64,000 nt of DNA from Biscogniauxia marginata (Eukaryota > Ascomycota > Sordariomycetes > Xylariales > Xylariaceae): positions 180,283-244,282 of the forward strand of contig MU404122.1 in NCBI GenBank assembly GCA_022695795.1. The letters run 5' to 3'. Positions 45,924-58,252 of this stretch are shown piece by piece; the first letter of the stretch is position 1; each line of letters starts with the position of its first letter. A program made the translations under genes and the position numbers. Under the pieces are notes generated by a model. That model did no database searches. It worked only from the letters and a program-made list of their open reading frames with translations, and was not told the DNA's origin.

Positions 45924-46506
45924 ATAATATACGCTCTATTGCCTCCGAACCCGACAGTCCCTCCACCTATCCCCGCAAATACTATAGAATACGGTACGAC
46001 ATGAAACAGAATCTCCCCGGCCGCTTACCCGGACCCAAAGGAGGGATTCCCGAGCCCAAGATCCCCCATCCCCCCCCTTCCTTCGGTGTCTGGGGCGTCC
46101 AGGGCAGAGAAGGCTCCCGTAAGCTATCCCTGCCCTGCCTATCTGCCTCTCGGGTCTTGGGTAGTAGTGATGATCGTGACAGTGATATCGATTATGATGA
46201 ACAACGATGATGGTAAGGGTGGTCATCATTATCCCTGGCCCGTCAGGCAGTATCGGGTATTTCATCAAAACGCCACCGACGCTCGCTTCCAGACCGAAAC
46301 GCGCTTGAAGCTTCCCGCAGTACATGATTAGTACATGAAGTGGTAGAGAAAGATACCTACACGGAGAGAGACAGAGAGAGAAAGGAGGCTCGACGGGTTT
46401 CCTTTTCCCGCCCACCTAGCTACCTCACCCCTGCCTCAGATGATGACCGCCAGCTCAAGCAACTCACGTCAGCGTGGTGTCCCATTGCAGAATCTGCAAG
46501 AGAATG

Positions 46507-46524
46507 ATAATAATAATAATAATA
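46507..46524. repeat. (ATA)n microsatellite
   Basis: Six uninterrupted ATA units in intergenic DNA. Confidence 0.85.
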
Positions 46525-48619
46525 AAATGCAAGCAACAAGTAAACAAAATAAAAGGAATAGGAGGGGTCAGGGGAGGGGGTTGCAAGGACAACTACAAAA
46601 CATCTTAACCAATACCTACCTCCCCGCACGTATGCGCGGGCTTCCGGTATACTCTATTCGCCCACGGCATGCATAACCTACGCGGCAACATTGTTATCCG
46701 CTCGGCTCGGTGCTCCTTACAAAGTAATAAAAAAGCTGTATTCATCATAATAACGACGATCATGGTGGTGATGGTGGTGGTGACGATGATGATGAGCTCA
46801 GAGCTACCCCAGTCAGTCCAAACCAGTCTGACAATCCAAAAGTCAGGGGCGACTTGGTCAGCTCCTGGCAGCTCGGCCAACGTGACGGGAGCCGGATGTG
46901 GGATCCCGGATGGCGATGTCTGCCTGTCAACCCGCACACTTTCTCACTCGCTCACGGGGGGTTGGTCAGATGACTTGTCATCTCCGTGAGTAACGTATTG
47001 CCTCTGTGTGTATGTTTGTGTGTGTGAGCCTGTGAGCTGGCCCAATGGTTTTCATGTCTACGGTCGTGGTCGTGACGGAAAAGGGGCAGGGAATGGGGGG
47101 AAAGGAATAAAAAGAGATGATAATATTACGAATAGATAGATGATGAGTGTGGGATGGACGGATGTTACGGGAGGCTTATCTTGGAAAGCTTAAGCTGCGG
47201 ATATACACCATCTTTCATCCCATCTGATTTGCCAGCTAGCCTCGTCCGTTTTTGTGTTTCCCAAGCGAGTGAGAGAGGGTGTGTGTGTGTATGTATATGT
47301 TGACATAACACAGGGAGGAGATGGGAACGGGAGATATTGCTTGCAATCCTTGCGACAGGTACACCCGGTTTATGGATTTTGAGGCTTTCCCCTTTAAATG
47401 AAGCGGTTTTGTATCCAAAAGGCATGTCGCATAGTCAGCCCAGGCCGCCAATATATCTTGATCTTAGCTAGATCATATCGTTGACAGCCGCACTAGTCCT
47501 GCATGGTATGGGTGGACGGGTATCATGGTAATTACCTACATAATAATCCAGAATCCTAAAACCACCCATGCAACCAATCTTTCTCCATTTCGGTCAAATC
47601 TAGGAATTATAGTTAAATCGTAAATTTTGCTATTCCTGATCAGCACTGGTTCCGGCCTAGATGGTAGCAGACAGATAGACAGACAGATCACACCACGTTC
47701 CCCGGCTAGTCGCTAGCCAAGTTCACGTCGTTGTCGTTGAATGTTGGCTGCAGGCTACGGCACGTATGTGCCAATGTTGATCATCACCCGTATTTGCAAT
47801 AACTGCTTGCTCGCTAGGACCAGTTCATCCATTTTCATCTACCTAACCGATAGAACCTCGTCATCTGGTTCAGCCGTAATGGTGTGGGTGGTCTCAGACG
47901 ACAGGCCGTTTTATTCCACACGACCCCGCAGATTACCACCGAATAAATCTACAGCTTCGACCTATCCTGACCCTTGGTTCCAACCCGAGTCCTCGGGATA
48001 GGAAGACGTTTGGCTGGACTGGCATCGTCGTCGTAACCCTACGGCGGCGACAACGCCCAAACGCGGATGTTATCGTGACTGGGGGAGGAGATAACTCGGT
48101 AGGAGAAAACCGCTTTCTCGATATCTTAAATAATAGAAATGATCCTAAGAGCCCCGCATAGCTACAGTGGTTGGTCTCTTGCTCTCACCCATGTAACTAT
48201 GCGATGAGATCATTCCGCATGAATCCGGGGGGTTTTCGCGTTTGGCTCTTCGTGCCGTGCCGTTGGGCCCATTGACCATCCTGTGACTTACTACCCATGG
48301 TTATCTCAATCACAGTTGCGGCGACATGCCCGCTGCTGCTCGCCAGCGGGGTGTGGGCCCGCGTGTAGGCTCGGTTGCACCACTATATTGGCGGAACGAA
48401 CGTATGGTGTGGTCGGCACCGTCTGATCTGGACCCGGGTATCTTATGTATATAACATATCACATTCGAGATGCTCGCTTCAACCTCCTCGATCTGATGTT
48501 GGCGCCTCTTATCGACGCCTCGATCTCGTTGATGAGTCTCGATCGATGATTGACACATTCAATACAACTGGACTCGTATGCATCTACCGAGCTGTCTAGC
48601 ACACGGACTGATAAGGCAC

Positions 48620-48635
48620 TTTTTTTTTTTTTTTT
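48620..48635. repeat. Poly(T) run of 16
   Basis: Uninterrupted T homopolymer in intergenic DNA. Confidence 0.9.
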
Positions 48636-51600
48636 GGCTCTGGACGCCTATCCATCAACAATATGCTATCTCAAACCAGGTGTAAACAAAGAAAGGGCAA
48701 AGAATAGCGAATGGTAAATGCCAAGAAAAGGCTTCCGCTGAAGAACTTTTAGGGCTGTAGGGCGGATCTACATAGCAGCCTGAACCCTAGGCTGACGGGC
48801 GATGGCACTTGCTGTAGCCTCCCTGCCTCTTCCCAAGTCGCCCACATCTGTGCCATCTGTAACCTCAATTTCACAATTCATAGGAAACAGTGTGCCGCAC
48901 TCAAGGCCTATTTCCAGAACATACCATATCCTTGCCACTTGGCTGGGGATAGCTGAAAAGTAGGGATACTGTCGCAGATCCCAAGCCAAAGGATAAACCA
49001 CTGCTTGGTCACTGCAGAAGCCCAGTCCAGACCGTCTAAATTTTAAGTCCGGGCTTGCTGGGAGATGGTGATATGTTGTCCACCGTGACGTTGAGTAGAC
49101 AGCAGGCCTTATTGGCTATACTATTGTTTCTATCCAAGCCCAACCTACCACACGACTCCCGACCAGCCATTTTATTTAGGTAGAAACGCGAGGAAAACGG
49201 ATATTTTACGGTATGAATGTGACCTCTACTGATTCCCGAATTCTCAACGAGGTTCAAAACGATCTCTCAAATTCGGGCGCCCAGCAACGGGTAGTTTGAT
49301 CTCTGCCAGGAGCGAAAACACTCGCGCCAACGAAATCTGACTGCGAATGCCGATATACGTAAAAACGTATTTGCTGGCAACTATTGTTGAAAAGTTCCAT
49401 AACCTAGATAAATCTGCCACTTACCGTAGATTTAGTCTGTTCTTTTAGTAGCCGGTGAGGCCGAACGTGAAAACCTGAACTATTGGCGAAGTCTAGATGA
49501 TCACCGCAGTGTCTCAGCTTCCGTCAACCTAGTTGCAGGCCTACAATCCACATTTTGGTTTCTAATGAAGATCATCTCAAAACTCAGAGTAATATTGTGA
49601 AGCTAAATGAGACGACCGTAGAGAGTAGGTAGGAAAAGGAGGCGAAAAGAATTAAGAAAAAAAAAGAAAAAAAAAAGCTAGATCTTGTAAGCCATCTGGC
49701 ATCCAGCCTGCCTGCCGGATGGCATAGTTTAGGCTCGAAGTCTTCTTACCGGAGGTCGTATAGCGGCCTTCGTGGAAGTCCCCGAGACAAGAAAGACTAG
49801 AATAAGATAGAAGGGGAAGTGGATAAAGCCTAGGGCCAAGGGACATTTGGCCTAGAGGCAACTCTGCGTTTCGTTCGTCAAGAGCGGGGAAGCAGTAGCT
49901 GACGGCTCCTCGAGAAAACTAGAGTTTGAAAGAAAAATGTCTTCCGTGTGGGGGTGCCGCGGATAGGCATATCATAAAGTGGACTAGCCCAAGGAGGTGT
50001 CAAAGAGATGCCTCTGCGACTGACATCCAATCACCGTTTTAAATTCCGAAGCAACCCATGCGTAGGGCCCTGCATATGGCCTGCGGGGAGAGTATTGTTG
50101 CCATGCCATGCAAGACGAACTCTGTTCCACACCTTATCCTGCCAGGTTGTAAGAGATAGTCTTTGCTTGCGGGGAAGGAAAGACCTGCTTCTCCTGGCAT
50201 GTACAGGCGACTGAGATACATGCCTAGAATAAGTTATTCATCCCAATGACAATTCTATTGAGTGCCCGGCTAGCTAGGCCTCACCAGGACACAGTTACGG
50301 ACATCCAGTGCAGGTAGCCTGTTAGTCATGTTTGAAGGAACCATGTCACATCCAAAACGCCACAAAATATCCTGCTGTCAGCCAACCCAACAACAAATAG
50401 CCGCATCATGTGCACAGGTCCAGTCTTTCCGGGTCGCGGGGAAGGGCGACTTCTGTTGTCCAGGGATAAATCAAATAGCGCAAACTTCTAGAAATATGGT
50501 AGAAGATCGGAGGAAAACCCGGGGCTTTGGATCGCCTCGTCGAGTCACCTGGAAATTTTCGCATGGAGAAATCCATTGGCCGGGAAAAGAGCTGAATATT
50601 TGGGCAAACAGGTCAGGCGTCACAGCCAAGGCGAACATTGCGGTGGTTCCTGATCATCGGGACAGATACAAAGCTTGGCTTCCTGAGCTCATTCCAAGTC
50701 CAGACATGGTGTGCTCCTTGAGTAGCCACATTTATTGGCCTCAGAGATGAAATGGAGAAGACAACAAGGCGTGCTTGAACCCTGATGTGGTAAGAAAGTC
50801 CAAGCGTGCTGGCAGCTACCGAATTCGTCGCCTTTGCTGAGTAGTCTAAGCAATTGATCAAGCTAGTTAGGTGATGTGGCTCGCCACGGCATGCTAAAGA
50901 GGTTTGATCCGATATGTGACGAGTTTCGCCAACGTCGTCTTTGTAATGACCACTGAAAACTCCAGAGATCGACGTCGAGCCTTTTGGGGGACGGCCCGGC
51001 GCTGTTGGTCTGCGTATGTGCGGTGCAGTAGTTTGCTGACCGTGATTCATCTGGCGACCTGTACGTAGGGACCGGGATTGTAACTAACAAGCTGCAAGAC
51101 TTGTGTAGCCATCGCAGCCACTAAGGTAGTCGTGTGATGAGACTGGGGCTGTTGGGGCTGTTTTAATGCGTGTGTGCTAGACCTCGGGCAGCTTCTCACT
51201 CTTGGTTGTGCCCATGCTAAGTCAAGCTGCAAGCCATAGCATCCCGTAACAACTTCGTGTGTGATATTTAGGATGGCTCCCAGGGGAGATGACGGAAAGT
51301 CAAGGGAGACATCCCACGTCAGATCAGATGTCCTTTGCTGGGGTTAGATGAACCCCAGACCTGAGGAGCTTCCTCCAGACAAGGGCAAAAGCTTGATCTT
51401 GGGGGCCGAGCCAGCCAAGATTGTGGAGAGTAAAACTGATGAGGTTGGGGACGTGGAAACTTCTCAGAGCAGTCAAAGTTCCATATGCCGAAAGTCTCGT
51501 AGAATGAACCGCAACTTTTTTGCTCGGCCGCGTCCAAATGGCTCAGACCATGTCTCAGCCTGTGTGACAGCTGCGCGGCTGTAAGTGTATGTACCAGAGC

Positions 51601-52159
51601 CTTAGAGGGGGGTTCGCGACAGGCCCTAACTGACGTGACATAACCGAGAGAGAAGATCGATCCCATAAAGGTAAGGCTAATGCAACCTACATGTTCACGC
51701 TGAAAAGGCGAGCAGCCCTGCAAGGCCTTCGGTTCCAACGGGACATGATTTCAAAACCGAAGGGCTTTCTTTTCTGTTGGGGCCATCGAGAACCGCCCTC
51801 AAACTGCACAAACTTTACAGATGAAGGTGACATGTCCGGGTCGGACATGCGAGGTTGTCGTAGTACAAGAGAGAGAAGGACGGGAGCAAGGCAAAGCAGG
51901 TACAGGTACAGGCGCAATCTGGTAGAAGGAGATATTAAAATGGACGGAAACAGAAAGCTGGGATTGATCGGATTGGCGGGACTATTCGACGTCGGCAGGT
52001 CGGTTACTGAAATCGGTTATAAAAAAGGTGTGCGTGCGTGTGTGTAGGGAATAATCAATTGCCTTGGGACGAATGTGTGTGTGTGTGTGTGTTGCGTGCG
52101 GCAAGGATTGGTGAAGGGAGGGAAGAATCACAAAAACAGGAGAAAAGCTGGCAAAAGGC

Positions 52160-52213
52160 GTGTGTGTGTGTGTGTGTGGGTGTGGGAGTGGGTGTGGGTG
52201 TAGGTGTGGGAGG
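52160..52213. repeat. (GT)n microsatellite and GT-rich extension
   Basis: A perfect GT tract followed by GTGGG/GTGTGG variants; a second perfect TG tract lies at 52074-52092. Together they make a GT-rich block of about 190 bases starting near 52026. Confidence 0.85.
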
Positions 52214-55200
52214 GAAGCAGAGGAGGTAAGCTATTAGTGGACTGTTGCTGCGGTGGGTTGGATTAGGCCCGGCTAGGCTAGGCTACCTGGCTTGAGCTGT
52301 GGAAGAAAATTTTTATGCGATCGTGACTTATTGTGAAATGAGGATGGGGAAAATCTAGTGCATCGAAATGGGGAAAAGGAAGAAACTGGATCCCGACAAA
52401 AAGCGTTTCCCCTTCAAGTTCGCTGTCGGGCCGGCCAATTCTTTTTATTGCAATACCCACATGGCATCTATCTATTATATGCATAAAGAGTGGCCAATTG
52501 TATATTTGATGCATGCAAAACCCTAAATGGAATGCTTTGGGATCCTGAGGTCCTCCCGCCAACGTACATACGTACTAATGCTAAACTGTACATAGACACC
52601 GAACGCTTGTCAAGGCTGTTTACCTAGTTACGTCGTATAGAACCAAAGACGAAAAAAAGGTACCTGCTCAACCAAAGAAGCCTCTGGCCGACAGAACGAG
52701 ACTGTACGAGACAAAATCATACCCAAGATGGGAAACTATGGCAAAAGAGAATCTTGAAATGCGATAGGCGGGATCCTTTTCTGGGTGGCGCCTAGGGCGG
52801 AAGAATCTACATACGAGCTCAGTAATAGGCACGCTTATGTTGTAGTCTCCTTATTACACTACCGGCACAGGGCCTTACCTCTGACATGATCTGTTCAACA
52901 CATGCAGTTGAATCCGTCCGACGGCATACGAGATTACGATCCAATATAATTAATGTAGGGTGTACCTGTGTACGTATCATCACTGACTTGCGATGTACCC
53001 GGCAAAGGCATCATTTGTTTCCTGATCTTTAAATAGCCCATTATTAAGGGCAAGATCAAACTTTGATTGCTTGCAACGTCTTGAGAACGGTGTCTGGTTT
53101 GGGTTGGGATATGCGACAAACAACGCAGTGACCTGTTTTAGACCACTGGTGTGTGTAATAAATAATAAAAGGGGGGGGAAGAGACGGAGGGGCAAACTTG
53201 TTCGGAGCTACTTGACCCATCCTAGTTCATCCAAACCGTTGTTCTGTAGCTTGCTTACTCCTCGCCCGACGATGATCAGGGCTCGTCACTCTCTATTATT
53301 AGGTATACCTCTTGTCAAAGACTAACTCGAGCAGGCCCGAGTCTTTCAGCTCTAATGCGTTTCGCTTTTCCCTTGCGCGCCGTCCCAAGTTGGCGAGTCG
53401 GTGAACCGTTGGGATTCACCCTGATGGCAATCTCCTCCATTCGTAGTAAAACATCTTGGGAGTGTCTCGAGGCTGTTCTGGCTTGGCTATCAATTTTGCC
53501 AAACAGGCAACTGGTTGTTGGCAATTGGACTTCTTGGCCTTGATGTTTCATTTCTGCAAGTTTCGATGAGGATGCAATTTGTATTGAGTCAAAGTTTCTT
53601 GGCTGCCAAGCTCGCAAATAATATGCCCGTAGCACGGTTAACCAGCCGTTGATACCGTTTGCGACAATGTCATCTGCTTCCTCCAACCCCGAGTCCTAGC
53701 GACGGTCAGCATGTGTACTTGAGCCAAGCTCGTCGTCCTACGGTACAGCCATGAGCAAACCTCCTCAAAAACAAGACACTCGTGTATACAGTACTGGAAT
53801 AAATGCCCCCCTTTTTTTCTGGGAGCAATGCGTATGTATCATACTCTGTGTCCCGTCTGAGATCCGGCCGGAGTGAAGTAAGAGGCGAAATGCGGTTGAG
53901 ATTGAGACTTTCGTCGCACCGTGAGCCCGCATCGGTGAGGCGACGAATAAGCATCACCTCACACAAGCAACGCTACATGTTCCAGTCGGCCTGTACACAA
54001 CAAGGCCTGTTGCCATCAGTCTAGAACAACGTATAACTTAGGTATGTAGTTTAGCTGTCTAAGGGCAACGTGAGGGCAACGTGAAGGCAACACGGAGATA
54101 TGCAAATGGTTGCTGATACCCCTGTCAGCTGCCTATGTGAAGTGCCCCTCCATGACGAACGTTCTCTGGCCTTAGCAACATATAGTCACGATCCAAGACC
54201 CCATCGTGACAATAATAATAACTTCAACTGGCTGTATGCCTGGGCGCCAAGCATACTGATTTGCAAGTTTGATCAGATCGCCATCTGCATAGATAGGTTG
54301 TGTACGTATGCCGATGGACAAGAGGGGACTTGGCGGTAGACCAATGCAGTCAGACGGGCAGGCACAAGGACCGCTGCCAGTATGTAGCAAGGTCCCTGGA
54401 GGCTCGACAGGTCGATTCCATCTTTTATTTTTTCCTTTTTCCTTATCACATCACGAAAACAGACAGCTTAGGTTAGGCATGCCGTATTCAGGATGGGAAT
54501 CACGAGGAATGCTTTGGCTCGCGGGATGACGGGAGATGGGGGATGGGCGACGAGCAGGCGACCGAAACGGAACGGAACGAACGGACACACCGTTGACGAA
54601 CCGTAATGATGCTCGCTTGGCGATGTAGATGGGGGTTTGGCACAGGGGGACTACCCAAGGCCCAGCAGACGTTTTAGCCCATCCCACTCCTAATGTTTTC
54701 TATTCCATCATTGTGGCATGGCACCCCGGTCCGAACCTGTACGTGATGCCGCTCTTCGCCTAGCTTCTTTTGTTCCTTGCTCTCCTGCAACTGGCAACCC
54801 CCGTCTAGCCCGCCTCTTCCCCCTACGCCCCTACCAGTTGCCAGTTCGGATAACGTCAAGTAAACAAGTAAGAGGTATTGCGTCGCTGAGATGCTCGGCG
54901 CGGGTTGGATAAGGTTGGCTGAGCTGGCCGGTATGCACGGGGGAAGAAGGCGAGAGATTAAGAGAGGGAGGAGAAGAGAGGTTTGCGAGAAGAAACCCAA
55001 GGCTAAGCCTAAGCCCTCTGCGGTGTCTTTCATTACCACATCTACATTGATAATACATTCGCGAAACTCTTGGCCAGGGCGGCCGGGACTTTTGGCTGTG
55101 CTGTAGGTATTCGCACAATTACCTACATGCAATTCCAAATGGATAATCTGCACGCCCACCCTTCTTTTAGGCCCCCCCGTCCTTTGCCCGTTTGAGTATT

Positions 55201-55849
55201 GCTGGCTCCTAGATCTGGCGATGCCTCCAGACGAGACGTTCCCTAGCGCAACCAATCCACGGTTCCGTCATCGTTGCCCCCCCCATTCGCCCGTGGAAGC
55301 CCCATGGGCCATACCTAGCTAGTCGTAGGTTAAGGTAAGCCATGTATGTAGAGGGCAAGTACAGTGTCGTGCAGCAGGGACTTTTCTGGCGCTCTGGGAC
55401 GAGACTTGAGAGGGTCTCGCCCGCGAATTGGCGACGACGTACATCCCACTACCGATCCGTAGCCGTTCGAGTAACTCTTAAACCTCGCACGTTCCCCCGG
55501 CCGAGTTTGACCAACATCGACCATCCTTCGGACGATTCTCTGCCTCCCTACTCTCTTACAGACTGTTTCACAAGCCAGCCGGGACCAGAGTCTGGCATGA
55601 GTGCAGAGAGACCGCATTCCCGCATATCCGACTTTTTGCCGTCTTTTTTTGGTTTTCACTTTTGTTGGTTGTGGAGGCTCTCTTGTTGAGTCTCTTCATG
55701 CTCTTCCTCACTTATACATTTATACCTTACACTCAATTAACCCACGACAATCTCTATGCCCAGAATATTTTTAGTTCGAAAACGAACTCAACTCTGCGCG
55801 GTTATTAGTAATTTCCGTTAGGTACTATTAGCCGCAGCAGTCCACGTTA

Positions 55850-55881
55850 GTTACTTACTACCTTACGTAGTAGTAAGTGAC
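55850..55881. repeat. Short inverted repeat upstream of the copper-fist gene
   Basis: Arms GTTACTTACTAC (55850-55861) and GTAGTAAGTGAC (55870-55881) pair over 12 positions with one G-T mismatch, around an 8-base loop. Located about 800 bases before the start codon. It could be a binding site for a dimeric protein or a hairpin, or chance. Confidence 0.4.
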
Positions 55882-56108
55882 TTACATCCATACTGCTGAA
55901 CGAAACCCGCCGTTCCCGCCGACCGCCGAAAGTACCGTAGTACTGTCGAAAGCGACTTGTACCCAGACAGGCTAACTAGTGTGTGTGTACCTACTTTGCT
56001 TGCTGCAGATTGGAAACTCAATTCCCCTGCGGCTGCGGAACTGACTAGCTTCAACTAAAATACTTTTCGACAGTTGAAGCGTCTGTCATCGTCACCAACC
56101 CTGAGATA

Positions 56109-56186
56109 AAACTTTCTCTCTCTCACTCACTCTCTCTCCCTCCCTCTTCCTCCTACCTGCTCTTCCTCTTACTACTTCCTCTCCCC
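56109..56186 (+). promoter_or_regulatory. Pyrimidine-rich promoter tract of the copper-fist gene
   Basis: A run dominated by CT and TC dinucleotides, about 500 bases before the start codon. Such tracts often mark transcription start regions in filamentous fungi. No TATA element is obvious. Confidence 0.35.
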
Positions 56187-56685
56187 CACCGACCAACCGG
56201 CCGGAAAGAAAAATCTCCACTCAATCCTCTGTTGTGTTTTGCGAAGTCGGACAAGGGCGTTTTTATATTATTTCATTATAAGCCGGCTCTTCTTAGTATC
56301 TACCCTTCCCGTCCGGTCTAGCCTCGGCCCCAAGCTCAACCAACACTGCGACGCTTATACCCTTGGATATGCGTGCGTGCATAGCATAGCATAGAGCACC
56401 TTGTCCCAGTTTTGGCGCTTTGTTCAATCTAACCCAGCCCGTGGCCAACTCGTTACTCGGGCCTTTGTCCCCCCTTGGCGCGTCACTTCGCCCCGAGTTC
56501 CCACGCAGCGCAAAAGCCCGAACCGCAAACTCGGCTGTCTGTCTGAGGTCAGCCCTTCTTTGAACGCTCACTCATCCCAAACCTTTTTTGTTGGCTGCCA
56601 CTCCGTTCAAACCGAACCCGCCCGGATAACTAAATTCTTCTCCTCTTTTTTTCTTCTCTTCTGGAATCCTCACCAAAAATTAACC

Positions 56686-58252
56686 ATGTTAATCGACGGC
56701 GAGAAATGGGCCTGTGAAGCCTGCGTCCGCGGGCACAGGGTTAGCAACTGTCAACATGCAGGTGAGCGATTACTGCCCCTCAGTCTTACAAGCTATACAA
56801 GCTATACAACCCCGGCGGCGCAAGCGGGAACGTAACCGTTTAGTTGGAAGAGAAGGATATGAGCTTTCAGAAGCTTCTAACATACAATATTTGAAACCGG
56901 AAAAGAGGGAAACACAAGAGAAACGAAAATAAAAGAAACGTAACGAATAACAAGAGTTGTCGCTGATTGATTCGCCTCCTATATATCTAGATCGCCCCCT
57001 CCAGCACATCAACAAGAAGGGTCGTCCTGTATCGCAATGCCAGCACTGCCGCGCAATGCGCAAGTCGCGTTCGTCTCACATCAAGTGCGATTGCGGAGAG
57101 AAGACGCACAAATGCGCCCATCTGCAGCAGACCGTGGAGGGACACAAGGGTGAGCCTTTATACCTATCCGAAGTTCGCTGAGGCCGTGAAAAAGAAAAGA
57201 GTCTGACTAGGAGTCTTGGTGCTGCAGAGAGCTGCTGTTGCAACCACGGAGGTCGCTGTACGTGCTCGCATAAGAAGGAGCCGTCGCTGGACACCGTCCC
57301 GGAGTCTGAGTCCGATATCGAGAGCTACCCGTCCAAGCCCAAGGCTGTGACCCGGAGACGGCGCGCAAACACGACCCATTCCGAGTCCATGCTCAGCTTC
57401 GATGAGAACGGTCACCATAAACCCACGCATAAGCATGCGAAGGCCTCGCAGAAGTGCGGGCCTTATACGTTAAACCGCGGATCGTCGATGCACGGTACGA
57501 GTAGTCGGTCTGTCGACAACCTCGTCCACTATGCCAAGGCTAGTGGCAGGTCCCGCACGGCTACGTCCACTTCCACCTCCTCCGATGCTGAGTCGCGCAT
57601 GGCCAAATCTGCACAGGCCTCTCCTTCTATCGACGGCAACTCGACGTTCCAGCAGCTCAACGGCCAGCTGCCGCCGTTGGACCTGTCTGGCATCCAGTAC
57701 GCCGAGTACTCGTCCTCTTTCGACCTGTTCAGCGGGCTCTCGGATCAAGAAGCGCCCATGTTCAGCGCAGGCTTGAGCGCTACCTCGGTCGACTGGACGC
57801 AGTACGATGGATTAGAGGCGAAAGGAGATAACTTCGCCCCTTCGAGTTTCGGCCAGGCCCAATCATACACGGGGTTCGATCTTGCAAGCTCCGTCGAGCC
57901 GACACTGACATCCAATTCGGGTGATGTCTCGGAGACGGAAGACTTTGCGCCAGCCTTTAGCGAGGCGCAGATTGATAGCTACCGCAGCGGCGCCACGAGC
58001 AGCTACCTAGATATATCGCAGAACCAAGCTGCCATGCTGAACGCGGGCGACGTAGGCAATCTAGACTACGATCAGTACAAGGGTTCTGCTACTACGAGCA
58101 AGTACCTGCCGGACCCTTCGTCGTTGGAGGACAACAACTCGGGCTTCCCTCTCATCGAGGACGACACGTCGTACTGGAGCATAAACAACTTCAACGATGG
58201 CATTACGCATTCGCCAGATCCCGTCGCCTCCGGCATGTGGGATACTGCGTAA
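56686..58252 (+). CDS. Copper-fist transcription factor
   Basis: Copper-fist regulators (yeast Ace1/Mac1, Podospora GRISEA, Aspergillus AceA) bind DNA through an N-terminal zinc module and control copper uptake or detoxification. Three exons (56686-56761, 56991-57149, 57228-58252) give 419 residues. The N-terminal module has Cys10, Cys13, Cys22 and His24 as zinc ligands and KGRP at about 35-38 for minor-groove contact. It ends with CDCGEKTHKCAHL. A cysteine-rich patch at about 79-92 (ESCCCNHGGRCTCSHKK) is a likely copper-sensing cluster. The rest is acidic, Ser-rich and disordered, suited to activation. Intron 1 (229 bases) is unusually long for the window and splits the zinc module just after the fourth ligand. 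Whether it senses copper excess or shortage cannot be decided from sequence. Confidence 0.95.

Larger units (their letters stand above)
44942..56685. other. 11.7 kb gene-poor region
   Basis: I find no exon chain or protein family in this stretch. Longer frames (140 residues at 50328-50750, 139 at 51738-51319, 123 at 53686-53315, 193 at 55255-54674) have no recognisable domain, and most overlap frames on the other strand. The DNA is rich in simple repeats: (GGTCT)5, (ATA)n, (GGTGAT)n, several (GT)n tracts and a 16-base T run. No LTR pair, transposase, tRNA or rRNA was recognised. The last kilobase is likely the promoter and leader of the copper-fist gene. Confidence 0.5.

Noticed and set aside
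52026..52213. GT-rich block considered as a telomere-like or CRISPR-like array
   Set aside because: Units are simple dinucleotides with no spacers and no TTAGGG; it is an ordinary microsatellite.
54674..55255. A 193-residue minus-strand open frame
   Set aside because: It lacks an ATG at its start, has no domain, overlaps similar-length frames on the other strand and shows no splice partners.
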